Shown here piece after piece: positions 8,573 to 16,114 of a stretch of DNA of 45,237 nucleotides. The notes under the pieces are model-generated. The model searched no databases. It was given only the letters and a program-made list of their open reading frames with translations, and was not told the origin of the DNA. The stretch is from Tetragenococcus sp. (lineage in GTDB: Bacteria > Bacillota > Bacilli > Lactobacillales > Enterococcaceae): contig JAKDZT010000002.1 in NCBI GenBank assembly GCA_030462125.1, forward strand, positions 1 to 45,237, in the 5' to 3' direction. Within the stretch, counting starts at the first letter, position 1; every line of letters begins with the position of its first letter. The position numbers and the translations under genes were made by a program.

Positions 8573-9475
8573 ATTTTAAAGTTTCCCAAACAACAATCGA
8601 TCATTTTCATCATCACAACAATTTCTATTCTATTATTAAGCGCATGCAGCGGAGATACATCGAACGAATCCACTGCAGATGATGATACTGAAAGCCTCGA
8701 CGTGGGTCAAATCAGCTGGGAAGAAAATATTGCAGTTACAAATATGTGGAAAAGTATTTTAGAAGAAGAAGGTTATGAAGTCAACTTACACTTATTAGAT
8801 ATTGCAACACAAATGTCTTCACTTGAAAATGATGAACTGGACATCAGTCCTGAAATTTGGTTACCTATTCAAGATGCGGAATATGTAAAACAATATGACG
8901 ACACCGTTAACTTTTCGGAAGAAACTTGGTATGATAACGCAAAAGTTGGATTAGTTGTCCCAAGCTATATGGACCACGTAAATAGCATTGAAGATTTAAA
9001 CGAAAACAAAGAAAGTTTAGATCAGGAAATAACTGGTTTTGATGCAGGAGCAGGAACAATGCTAGTAGTGGAAGATGTGATAGAAGAATACGACTTAGAT
9101 TATGAGCTTACATCAAGTTCTGAAGCAGCCATGCTGACGGAACTAGAGCAAGCAATCGATAATGAAGAGGATATTGTTGTACCGTTATGGAATCCACATC
9201 GTGCGTTTTCTGAAATGGACTTAAAATATTTAGACGACCCTCAAAACCTCTTTGGCGAAGCTGAAAAAATTCACCATGCAACGCGTTCAAATTTTGATGA
9301 AGATTATCCAGAGGTAGATCAATGGATGAAAAATTGGAAAATGGATGATGACCAAATTGGCGAATTAATGAGCTACGTCGGTGAAGCTGAAGATAACGAT
9401 GAAGAACCAATTGAAGGAGCTGAAAAATGGATCAACGAAAATCAAGAAGTTGTTGATCAATGGTTGGAAAAATAA
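8573..9475 (+). CDS. Glycine betaine/choline-binding lipoprotein (OpuAC-like) with ATT start
   Basis: This is a solute-binding lipoprotein for quaternary amines. The mature part shows OpuAC features: GQISW at the start of the fold, a Trp near the ligand pocket (SPEIWLPIQ), GFDAGAGTM and VVPLWNPH. Reading upstream in frame from 8702 gives a complete lipoprotein signal peptide: KFPKQQ, a hydrophobic core, then lipobox LLSAC with Cys25 at 8645-8647. No ATG, GTG or TTG lies in that part. AAGGAG (8560-8565) is 7 bases from ATT at 8573, the best start; the ATT at 8570 is closer. The first conventional codon is GTG at 8702, which would remove the signal peptide. A degenerated start or a sequence error are alternatives. 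No permease or ATPase gene accompanies it. Confidence 0.75.
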   Translation: MLKFPKQQSIIFIITTISILLLSACSGDTSNESTADDDTESLDVGQISWEENIAVTNMWKSILEEEGYEVNLHLLDIATQMSSLENDELDISPEIWLPIQDAEYVKQYDDTVNFSEETWYDNAKVGLVVPSYMDHVNSIEDLNENKESLDQEITGFDAGAGTMLVVEDVIEEYDLDYELTSSSEAAMLTELEQAIDNEEDIVVPLWNPHRAFSEMDLKYLDDPQNLFGEAEKIHHATRSNFDEDYPEVDQWMKNWKMDDDQIGELMSYVGEAEDNDEEPIEGAEKWINENQEVVDQWLEK

Positions 9476-9524
9476 CTTCAAACGATTAGGAGGAGATGAT
9501 TAATCTCCGAGTTCTCATCTCGAC

Positions 9525-9562
9525 AAAATTGGAGGGACATCAAAAGGTGTCCCTCCAATTTT
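9525..9562. terminator. Terminator hairpin, first unit of array 1
   Basis: AAAATTGGAGGGACA (9525-9539) pairs perfectly over 15 bp with TGTCCCTCCAATTTT (9548-9562), 50 bases after the lipoprotein stop. It is also the first unit of the tandem hairpin array. Confidence 0.75.
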
Positions 9563-9722
9563 ATTCGTTATCGGTGGTATGTTAGCAGATGTGCCACCAA
9601 TTGTTAAAGTATTGGAGGCACATCAGGAAAGTTACCACCAATCTGTAAATTATTGGCGGTACATCGGAAAAACTAGCACCAATAGGTATAAATATTGGTG
9701 GTAACATTAATGTTGCACCAAT
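9528..9722. repeat. Hairpin array 1: five palindromic units, 41-42 bp period
   Basis: Five units begin at 9528, 9570, 9611, 9652 and 9694 (steps 42, 41, 41, 42). Each starts with ATYGGNGG and ends with a complementary CCNCCAAT or NCACCAAT, with about 9-10 bases between units. The unit 5 stem also contains the palindrome AACATTAATGTT. Right arms also pair with the next left arm, for example GTGCCACCAAT with ATTGGAGGCAC (one mismatch). The array fills the gap between the converging lipoprotein and ABC-F genes. Confidence 0.85.
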
Positions 9723-9736
9723 TAACAAGCTCATTT

Positions 9737-11332
9737 TTACAAATCACTTGAATCATTCAAGACGTCAATGGACTCCTTGTATATTTTCTGATCTGCGATA
9801 ACGAGCGCTTCCTCAAAATTCTTTTGTAAGAAATAGCGATCATGAGTAACAGCTAAAAGTGTTCCGGTATACTCACTCAGCAGCTCTTCGATTTCTTCTC
9901 GCGCATAAATATCTAAGTGATTCGTGGGTTCATCTAGAATTAAAAAGTTGATCTCTTTATGGAAAAGCCAAAGCAAATAAAGTCGCACGCCTTCACCGCC
10001 GGAAAGATCTTTCATGCGGCGATGGACATCTTCACTATAAAAGCCAAAATGAGCGAGTGTTTGGCGAGCTTTTTGTTCTTGTGGCGAAATTTCTTTTACA
10101 AAATCCAAAATACGTTGATCCGGTTGAGTAAAGGTAATGGTTTGGGGTAAATAACCAACCTTGATACTCGAACCCAGAGTCAGTGTCCCTTCATCAGGAG
10201 ATAATTCCCCTAAAATCAGTCGCAACAAAGTCGACTTGCCAGATCCATTTTTTCCTAAAATAGCTACTCTTTCGTGTCGATAAATAGTAAAAGTACTCTC
10301 TGTAAATAATAACTGCTCGCCCATCATTTTACCTATCCCTTGGGCCGTCACCACTTCTTTACCAGAACGGGAAGCCTGATCAATTCCTGCTAAGCGCTTT
10401 TTAGGAGGTTGAGGTGGTTTGACAACCGTTATTTTGGATAAACGTCGTTCTAATTCCTTCGCTTTTTTGAAAAAGGCTTCATCGCCGCCTTCATTTCCCC
10501 ACTGTCGATAACGGCGAATCATTCGTTTGATGCGTTGGATTTCTTTTTGCTGGAGTTCGTAATTTTTCTTGATTTCTGCCATACGCGCTTCTTTTAGCTG
10601 CACGTAACGACTATAATTTCCCGGATATTCAATAATAGAGCCATCTTCAATTTCAACAATTTTTTCTGTCACTTGATCTAAAAACATGCGATCATGGGAA
10701 ATGACCAAATAAGCTGTTTTCGTAGATTTTAAATAATTTTCTAACCACTGAATCCCCGCTAAATCTAAATGATTTGTCGGTTCATCTAACAACAAAAGAT
10801 CGGCCTCTTGTAAAAGAACCTTGGCTAATTCCACTCGAACCCGTTCACCACCGCTGATATCAGTCATTGCCGTGTGAATTTTCTCTCCCAAGCCTAAACC
10901 TTTCAACGTGCTTATGATTCGATCTTCCAGTTCATACCCACCAGCATCTTCAAATTCTTGCTGCAGCTTTCCGTAAACATCCATAACGTGAGCTAAATCT
11001 GCAGCTGGATCCGTCATTTTCTCTTCATAAGCACGTAATTGATGTTGTAAATTTTGTAGGTTAGAAAAACTTTGGTGCAAATAATCAACAATGGATAAAT
11101 GACTTACTGTAAACCTTTGGGATACATAGCCAATTCGCAAACCTTTTTGACGACTCACAACCCCATCATCAGCGCCTTCTGTTCCTGTCATCATTTGGAA
11201 AAGCGTCGTTTTTCCTGTGCCATTTGCGCCAACAAGTCCGATCTTTTCTTGTTCATTTATAGTTAGTGATAATTTTTCAAAAAGTGGCGTGCCACTAAAG
11301 CTTTTATTGATGTCATTTAATTGTATAAGCAT
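9737..11332 (-). CDS. ABC-F family ATPase (ribosome-associated, possible antibiotic resistance type)
   Basis: The 531-residue soluble protein has two ABC ATPase domains and no membrane span. Domain 1 shows GLVGANGTGKTT, ISGGERVRVELAKVL and LLLDEPTNHLDL. Domain 2 shows ILGKNGSGKST, LSGGEGVRLYLL and FLILDEPTNHLDI. A basic, coiled inter-domain linker (RRYRQWGNEGG, KKAKELERRLSK) is typical of ABC-F factors, which act in the ribosomal E site. Some relieve stalling and others protect against antibiotics. I cannot assign a subfamily by eye. The upstream leader peptide and terminator are the usual arrangement for drug-inducible ABC-F genes, which favours a resistance role (inference). Confidence 0.85.
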   Translation of the reverse strand: MLIQLNDINKSFSGTPLFEKLSLTINEQEKIGLVGANGTGKTTLFQMMTGTEGADDGVVSRQKGLRIGYVSQRFTVSHLSIVDYLHQSFSNLQNLQHQLRAYEEKMTDPAADLAHVMDVYGKLQQEFEDAGGYELEDRIISTLKGLGLGEKIHTAMTDISGGERVRVELAKVLLQEADLLLLDEPTNHLDLAGIQWLENYLKSTKTAYLVISHDRMFLDQVTEKIVEIEDGSIIEYPGNYSRYVQLKEARMAEIKKNYELQQKEIQRIKRMIRRYRQWGNEGGDEAFFKKAKELERRLSKITVVKPPQPPKKRLAGIDQASRSGKEVVTAQGIGKMMGEQLLFTESTFTIYRHERVAILGKNGSGKSTLLRLILGELSPDEGTLTLGSSIKVGYLPQTITFTQPDQRILDFVKEISPQEQKARQTLAHFGFYSEDVHRRMKDLSGGEGVRLYLLWLFHKEINFLILDEPTNHLDIYAREEIEELLSEYTGTLLAVTHDRYFLQKNFEEALVIADQKIYKESIDVLNDSSDL

Positions 11333-11369
11333 GGTCTTCTCCTTTTAAGACCATCCGTATTTTGGCAAT

Positions 11370-11401
11370 AAAAAAGTCATGGAATCATCCATGACTTTTT
11401 T
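11370..11401 (-). terminator. Attenuator terminator in the ABC-F leader
   Basis: A perfect hairpin of at least 12 bp (AAAAAGTCATGG / CCATGACTTTTT) followed by a T-run on the minus strand lies between promoter and ABC-F start. An upstream ACTTTTTT in the leader can pair with the AAAAAAGT of its 5' arm, giving an alternative antiterminator fold. Confidence 0.75.
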
Positions 11402-11441
11402 ATTTATCTTCTGTTGAAAAAAGTAGAAACATACGAAATGG

Positions 11442-11579
11442 TCATTGGTTTTGTAAATATATACTGTTTTTGGATATACTTCTCCCGCTAACAGCCATTG
11501 TAAAACCAATCGCATGACTAAAACTGGTATAATCCCGTTGATAATTTTCACTTGGTGTTATTTTAATCATACGAACCAT
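11442..11579 (-). CDS. Leader peptide of the ABC-F gene (45 residues)
   Basis: A promoter and a strong AAAGGAGGG site lead into an ATG that opens 45 codons (starting MVRMIKITPSENYQRDY) and closes with TGA about 40 bases before the attenuator. Position and size match leader ORFs that sense ribosome-stalling antibiotics upstream of ABC-F or Erm genes. Translation or stalling here would decide which RNA hairpin forms. The spacing to the first ATG is long (about 11 bases), and an internal ATG three codons later is also possible. No homologue is recognised. Confidence 0.55.
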   Translation of the reverse strand: MVRMIKITPSENYQRDYTSFSHAIGFTMAVSGRSISKNSIYLQNQ

Positions 11580-11616
11580 TTGCTATGTTCCCTCCTTTTC
11601 TTATTTATTATCTAAA

Positions 11617-11645
11617 AGTATAACGAATTTTTTTTGTTTATACAA
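11617..11645 (-). promoter_or_regulatory. ABC-F leader promoter
   Basis: Minus-strand TTGTAT (11640-11645), a 17-base spacer and TATACT (11617-11622) give a start just before the leader-peptide ribosome site. Confidence 0.7.
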
Positions 11646-11687
11646 GCTCAATTTTGGTCCATTTAGAATTAGATTAAAAAGAGCAAA

Positions 11688-11926
11688 GATAGGGAATGAA
11701 TCACGATTACACTACCCATGTTTAAAAAGATAGGGACTATATTCGTGAAAGACTCCCTATCTTTAGAGAAAAATAGGTCAATTATAGAAATTCAGGTTAA
11801 AAATGACCAAACTTAGGGAGTGAATTATGATTACAGTCCCCATCTTCCAAAAGATAGGGACTGTTTCTCTGATTTACTCCCTGAAATGCGAAAGACGGGG
11901 ACTGTATTCGTAAAAGACTCCCTATG
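11688..11926. repeat. Hairpin array 2: six palindromic units, about 41 bp period
   Basis: Units begin at 11688, 11729, 11772, 11812, 11853 and 11894 (steps 41, 43, 40, 41, 41). The typical unit is GATAGGGACT, about 13 bases, then AGACTCCCTATC. Unit 3 has changed to AGGTCA...TGACC yet still pairs, a compensatory change. Adjacent units also pair across the gap: ACAGTCCCCATCTT with AAGATAGGGACTGT, one mismatch. It lies between the ABC-F leader and the end of the DUF1015 gene. The remaining bases (11927-12042) show nothing else recognisable. Confidence 0.85.
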
Positions 11927-12042
11927 TTTAGTGAAAAATTTTTCCATTAAACCCGACAGTATCCATAGGTAACAATCTCTAACATTAGTGTCGTCCAGCT
12001 AATTAAAAAGTCCGTTTTCTTTAATCAACAGCACTTTACTGC

Positions 12043-13269
12043 TTATTTTGTCTCCAAATCGTGTAAGAATAATCCGCTTAAAAGTTTCGGTTCAAACCAG
12101 GTAGATTTAGGCGGCATAATTTCTTTAGCATCTGCTACTTGTAAAAGATCGCGCATTTTCGTAGGATACATGGAAAAAGCGACGGTCCCATTTTGGCTGT
12201 CGACCAGTTCTTCTAATCTTTGCGGTCCATGAATGCCGCCAACGAAATCAATGCGTTTATCGCTCCTCACATCCTGGATATCAAAGATCGGTGCGATCAA
12301 TAAATTTTGTAGCAAGGACACGTCTAGTTTATCTACCGGATCTGTGGGGATTTTCTCTTCTTTTACTTTTAAGTCGTACCAGCTTCCTGCCAGATACATC
12401 ATCATTTCTGCAGAGGCGCTCGGCCTTTTTTCCGTGGTTTCTTCTACAACAAAATTTTCCTGCAATTGTTCAAAAAAATCACTAGGTATTTCCACGTCTA
12501 ATATGCGATTATATTCTTTGATTAATAATTCATCTTCAGGAAATAAAATCGATAAAAAGGAATCACTTTCTGCTCTGTTGGTTTGTTCTTGCCGTTTTTC
12601 TAAGCCAACCTTCACAGCTGACTCTGTCCGATGGTGGCCATCTGCGATATATAAGGCATCCAATGAAGAAAAAGCTTCTTCTAGTTGCTTAATTACTGCT
12701 GTGTCATCAAGCACCCAGACTTTATGATGAACGTTATGGTAACTAGTAAAGTCATAAATAGCCTCGTGAGTGTCCTGCCAGTTTCGAATCAATTGTTGAG
12801 TCGTTTGATTTTCCCGATAGCTAAGAAAAATCGGACTCGTATTTGCATCGCAACTACGAATGTGATTCATCCGATCAATTTCTTTTTCGTGGCGTGTATA
12901 CTCATGCTTTTTGATCTTTCCTTCAGCATAATCATCAATTGAAGTACAAGCAACCAAGCCCGTTTGGCTTCTGCCATCCATGGTTAATTGATACAAATAA
13001 TAATTTTCTTGTCCGTCTTTTTCCAACCAACCTTTTTGCAAAAAGTCAGCCAGATTAGCCGCTGCCTTTTGGTAGACCGCTTCGTCATAAGGCGAAATAC
13101 TCTGCGGTAAGTCAATCTCTGCTTTATCGATATGAAAGTAGCTATAAGGATTATCTTGTGCCAAAGCGCGTGCCTCTGCCGAATCCACCACATCATAAGG
13201 CAGTTCAGCAACTTTATCGGCAAGCGTTGCTTCTGGACGGATCGCTTTAAATGGACGTACAACAACCAT
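12043..13269 (-). CDS. DUF1015 family protein, third gene of the serine cluster
   Basis: The 408-residue product has the family start (VRPFKAIRP, then ELPYDVVDS) and the conserved HEYT at about residue 122. Its most telling motif is DGHHR at residues 210-214, which recalls the DGHHR loop of ParB/Srx-fold proteins, among them free-serine kinases (comparison from memory). The start lies three bases after the serA stop, with its ribosome site inside serA, so it is tightly coupled to serC and serA. DUF1015 genes are often found beside serA/serC. No phosphoserine phosphatase gene is present here, so a role in phosphoserine or serine metabolism is a reasonable hypothesis. The function remains unproven. 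Confidence 0.8.
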   Translation of the reverse strand: MVVVRPFKAIRPEATLADKVAELPYDVVDSAEARALAQDNPYSYFHIDKAEIDLPQSISPYDEAVYQKAAANLADFLQKGWLEKDGQENYYLYQLTMDGRSQTGLVACTSIDDYAEGKIKKHEYTRHEKEIDRMNHIRSCDANTSPIFLSYRENQTTQQLIRNWQDTHEAIYDFTSYHNVHHKVWVLDDTAVIKQLEEAFSSLDALYIADGHHRTESAVKVGLEKRQEQTNRAESDSFLSILFPEDELLIKEYNRILDVEIPSDFFEQLQENFVVEETTEKRPSASAEMMMYLAGSWYDLKVKEEKIPTDPVDKLDVSLLQNLLIAPIFDIQDVRSDKRIDFVGGIHGPQRLEELVDSQNGTVAFSMYPTKMRDLLQVADAKEIMPPKSTWFEPKLLSGLFLHDLETK

Positions 13270-13271
13270 GT

Positions 13272-14456
13272 TTAATATGGCACCTCCTCTTTTTTAATCA
13301 CACGGACGCGAATGATGTCATCTGTTGCTCTTAATTTTTCCACTACATCCGCAATTTTTCTTTCATCATTTTCATCAATATCAACTAAAGTATAGGCGTA
13401 ATCGTCGCGCCCGCGATTAATCATATTATCAATATTAATCTCAGAATCCGCAATCACTGCCGAAATTTGCCCTAGCATATTTGGGACATTGCGATTAATG
13501 ATTGTAATACGATATGGCGAGTGAAAAGCCATTTCAACGGGTGGGAAATTCACTGAACGTTTGATTACGCCGGTTTCAATAAATTTCTTTAAGGTACGTA
13601 CAGCAATTTTTGCACTGTTCGTCTCTGCTTCTGCAGTGGATGCACCTAAATGGGGCAATACAGTAATATGATCATGATGTAATAACTTCTCGTCAGCAAA
13701 ATCAGTGGTAAAACCAGCTAATTCGTCCGCTTCGATCGCTTCAATTACCGCAGAATTATCGACAATCTCAGAACGAGCAAAGTTAAACAACTGAGCGGAA
13801 TTTTTCATCATAGCAATTTCTTTTTGACCAATTAAATGAAATGTTTTTTCTTGCAGTGGAACGTGTACCGTAATAAAGTCACAGCTAGTAAAAATTTCAC
13901 TGATTTCTTTCGCACGATGAACACGTCGCGAAATACTCCATGCTGTATCCACTGAAACATAAGGGTCGTATCCCATGACTTCCATGCCTAATCGATAAGC
14001 GTCATTAGCCACCATCGCGCCAATCGAACCTAGCCCAATGACCCCTAATTTTTTTCCTTCTAATTCACGGCCCGCAAATTGTTTTTTATGCGCTTCTGCT
14101 TGTTCTTCTACGTCAGAACCCGTGACTTGTTGCAGCCAGTTAATCCCTCTAATCACCGGTCGAACACTGAGTAACAAACTCATCAAAACTAATTCTTTTA
14201 CGGCGTTAGCGTTCGCTCCGGGTGTGTTAAAAACCACAATCCCTTTTTCCGTGCATAAATCAACAGGAATATTATTCACTCCTGTGCCCGCACGTGCTAC
14301 ACCTAGAACAGAATCAGGCAGTTCAGATTCTTGCAGCTTTTTACTACGTAAGATAATTCCTTCCGGTTGTTCGCTTTCGTTAATCGCATACTTTTCTTTT
14401 TCTAAACGTGCCATACCTTCAGGGGCAATGGCGTTAAATGTCTTAATTTGATGCAT
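13272..14456 (-). CDS. serA: D-3-phosphoglycerate dehydrogenase
   Basis: SerA oxidises 3-phosphoglycerate to 3-phosphohydroxypyruvate, the first step of serine synthesis. The 394-residue product is the short form: substrate part (RAGTGVNNIP), Rossmann loop GLGSIGAMV, catalytic Glu/His region (FADEKLL, LPHLGASTAEAE) and a C-terminal ACT domain (from about HSPYRITIINRNVPNMLG) that usually carries serine feedback control. The start is ATG at 14456 after GGAGGAG; a longer in-frame version would begin inside serC. One base separates it from the serC stop. Confidence 0.95.
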   Translation of the reverse strand: MHQIKTFNAIAPEGMARLEKEKYAINESEQPEGIILRSKKLQESELPDSVLGVARAGTGVNNIPVDLCTEKGIVVFNTPGANANAVKELVLMSLLLSVRPVIRGINWLQQVTGSDVEEQAEAHKKQFAGRELEGKKLGVIGLGSIGAMVANDAYRLGMEVMGYDPYVSVDTAWSISRRVHRAKEISEIFTSCDFITVHVPLQEKTFHLIGQKEIAMMKNSAQLFNFARSEIVDNSAVIEAIEADELAGFTTDFADEKLLHHDHITVLPHLGASTAEAETNSAKIAVRTLKKFIETGVIKRSVNFPPVEMAFHSPYRITIINRNVPNMLGQISAVIADSEINIDNMINRGRDDYAYTLVDIDENDERKIADVVEKLRATDDIIRVRVIKKEEVPY

Positions 14457-14457
14457 T

Positions 14458-15546
14458 TTATTCTCCTCCATGTGCTTTTTCAAATTTTTCCATAAAATCA
14501 ACCAATGCTTGTACGCCTTCAAGCGGGAAAGCGTTGTAGAGACTGGCTCTCATGCCACCCACAGAGCGATGGCCTTTTAAATTTTCAAAGCCTTGTTCTT
14601 GCGCTAACTGGATGAATTTTTGATTTAATGTGTCACTATTCGTTAAAAAGGGAATATTGGTTAGCGAACGATCATTTTTGTTTACTGGACTTTGGAACAA
14701 AGCAGAACGATCGATTGCATCATACAATAGCCCCGCTTTTTGCTGATTGTATTTTAAAATTTGCGGTATGCCGCCTAAATCCTGCAGCCATTCAAAAACC
14801 AGTTTGGCCATATAAATGCTGAAAGTGGGCGGTGTATTGTACATTGAGTGTTTATCTGCTTGCAGACGGTAATCCAACATTGGTGCCAAAAGTGGTTGTT
14901 CATTTAATAAATCATCGCTTATGATGACGACTGTCAGACCTGCTGGACCCATATTTTTTTGAGCACCTGCATAAATCACGCCAAAATCTGTCACTTTATA
15001 TTCATTTGTCAAAATATTTGAGGACATATCAGCTACTAGCGGGATATCTCCTGTATCAGGAATTTTTTGATAGCTAATACCATCAATCGTTTCATTGGTT
15101 GTTATATGAAGATAAGCAGCATTTTCATCCAACATATCTTTTGTTATTTGTGGGACATAAGCAAAATTTTTATCCTCACTCGAGGCAATGACTTGCGTAT
15201 CAACTACTGTATCAATAGCTTTAGCTGCGGCAATCGCTTTTTGAGACCATGAACCTGTATTAGCATAGAGAGCCTTTTTATTTTGTGCTAAATTTAGGGG
15301 TAGCGCAGAAAATTGCAAGCTAGCGCCGCCTTGTAAGAATAAAACATGATAGTTCTCAGGGATATGCATCAATTCCCGTAATAATTTTTCGGCATCAGCT
15401 ATAATCTCTTCAAACAAGGAGGAGCGATGACTCAATTCCATTACAGACATACCGCTGCCTTTGTAGTCTAAAAATTCTTCTTGCGCCTTTTTTAATACTG
15501 GTTCTGGCAAAACTGCTGGACCAGCTGAAAAATTATAAATCGTCAT
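14458..15546 (-). CDS. serC: Phosphoserine aminotransferase
   Basis: SerC transaminates 3-phosphohydroxypyruvate to phosphoserine with glutamate. The 362-residue product begins [15 protein letters not shown], the family N-terminus, and has the PLP lysine in [12 protein letters not shown] and the conserved RASLYNAF near the end. ATG at 15546 follows GGAGTGG and is preferred to an in-frame start 13 codons earlier. It is the first gene of serC-serA-DUF1015. An extended -10 (TGCTATAAT) lies 52 bases upstream, beyond which is a possible operator dyad. Confidence 0.95.
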   Translation of the reverse strand: MTIYNFSAGPAVLPEPVLKKAQEEFLDYKGSGMSVMELSHRSSLFEEIIADAEKLLRELMHIPENYHVLFLQGGASLQFSALPLNLAQNKKALYANTGSWSQKAIAAAKAIDTVVDTQVIASSEDKNFAYVPQITKDMLDENAAYLHITTNETIDGISYQKIPDTGDIPLVADMSSNILTNEYKVTDFGVIYAGAQKNMGPAGLTVVIISDDLLNEQPLLAPMLDYRLQADKHSMYNTPPTFSIYMAKLVFEWLQDLGGIPQILKYNQQKAGLLYDAIDRSALFQSPVNKNDRSLTNIPFLTNSDTLNQKFIQLAQEQGFENLKGHRSVGGMRASLYNAFPLEGVQALVDFMEKFEKAHGGE

Positions 15547-15597
15547 ATGCTTCCACTCCTTTGATTTGTTAGAAATTATTGGCAAGATATTTGATTC

Positions 15598-15606
15598 ATT
15601 ATAGCA
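15598..15606 (-). promoter_or_regulatory. serC extended -10 promoter
   Basis: Minus-strand TGCTATAAT (TATAAT at 15598-15603) is an extended -10. The -35 region is weak (T-rich), as often accepted with a TG motif. Confidence 0.55.
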
Positions 15607-15631
15607 GACTCCTTAGAGTTTAAAAAGAAAT

Positions 15632-15660
15632 TGTTGGGATGATTCTGAAAAATCCAACAG
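15632..15660. promoter_or_regulatory. Inverted repeat upstream of the serC promoter
   Basis: TGTTGGGAT (15632-15640) and ATCCAACA (15652-15659) form a dyad just upstream of the serC -35 region. A regulator site is possible; no partner is known. Confidence 0.3.
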
Positions 15661-15680
15661 TTTTCATTTTAGCTATTTAG

Positions 15681-15839
15681 GTGCTAGCTTTTTTTAAACG
15701 ACCTACACGAGCGTTATTAATAATGGTTATAAAAAATTGGAAAAAGATGGTTCCTTTGTTTCAGATAAAAGGGGAGCCCGTACCAATTTATAGTTTGATA
15801 ATAGAACAGAGCGAAAATAACGAAGACGAGGAACGATAA
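15681..15839 (+). CDS. Small ORF or gene remnant, 38-52 residues
   Basis: An open frame runs from GTG 15681 (or ATG 15723) to TAA 15837-15839, whose stop lies in the loop of a strong plus-strand terminator. The sequence looks protein-like: basic start FKRPTR, then KNWKKMVPLFQIKGEPVPIY, ending in an acidic tail NNEDEER. No convincing ribosome site precedes either start, so it may be the surviving 3' end of a lost gene with its terminator. Not recognised. Confidence 0.35.
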   Translation: MLAFFKRPTRALLIMVIKNWKKMVPLFQIKGEPVPIYSLIIEQSENNEDEER

Positions 15840-15860
15840 ATTCGCCCCTCGTCTTTTTTT
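15823..15860 (+). terminator. Plus-strand terminator in the serC-scrK gap
   Basis: AAGACGAGG (15823-15831) pairs with CCTCGTCTT (15847-15855), followed by a T-run to 15860. No recognised plus-strand gene ends here except the small ORF above. Confidence 0.75.
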
Positions 15861-15942
15861 GCAAAAACATAGCACTTGAAAGTATAGATAACAATTTTCT
15901 AGTTTAAAAGATTATTGCGACAAGCAATAAAAGCAATATTCA

Positions 15943-16072
15943 TTACTCAATATCCATTTATTGAGTAAAACTTTGCGCTTTCTTTCCTCACTATCTTGTT
16001 ATTGAGTAAGACTTTCTTATCTCTTTCCTCATTTTTTAATTATTGAAGAACCAATCATCATTTCGTTCCTCA
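15943..16072. repeat. Hairpin array 3: 41-bp tandem units
   Basis: CTCA occurs at 15946, 15987, 16028 and 16069, exactly 41 bases apart. TATTGA cores fall at the same step: their A is at 15960, 16001 and 16042. Unit 1 is a perfect 10-bp dyad (TTACTCAATA / TATTGAGTAA, loop of six). Units 2 and 3 are progressively degraded. A separate short hairpin (TTATTGC/GCAATAA) lies just before at 15912-15930. The array fills the 3' flank of the fructokinase gene. Confidence 0.75.
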
Positions 16073-16114
16073 ACTTTCCAATCATCACGATCCTAATGCC
16101 GTCGCCTCTATTTA

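Noticed and set aside
9528-9722. CRISPR array
   Set aside because: The repeats are imperfect palindromes of 30-odd bases with 9-10 base gaps that are not unique spacers, and no cas genes are present.
11345-11551. 68-residue ORF upstream of the ABC-F gene
   Set aside because: It has no ribosome site at its start, overlaps the better leader ORF in another frame and runs through the attenuator terminator.
15585-15862. T-box or other riboswitch upstream of serC
   Set aside because: I could not find the T-box GGTGGNACCGCG core. The terminator at 15823-15860 points to the plus strand, away from serC, and an extended -10 lies close to serC.
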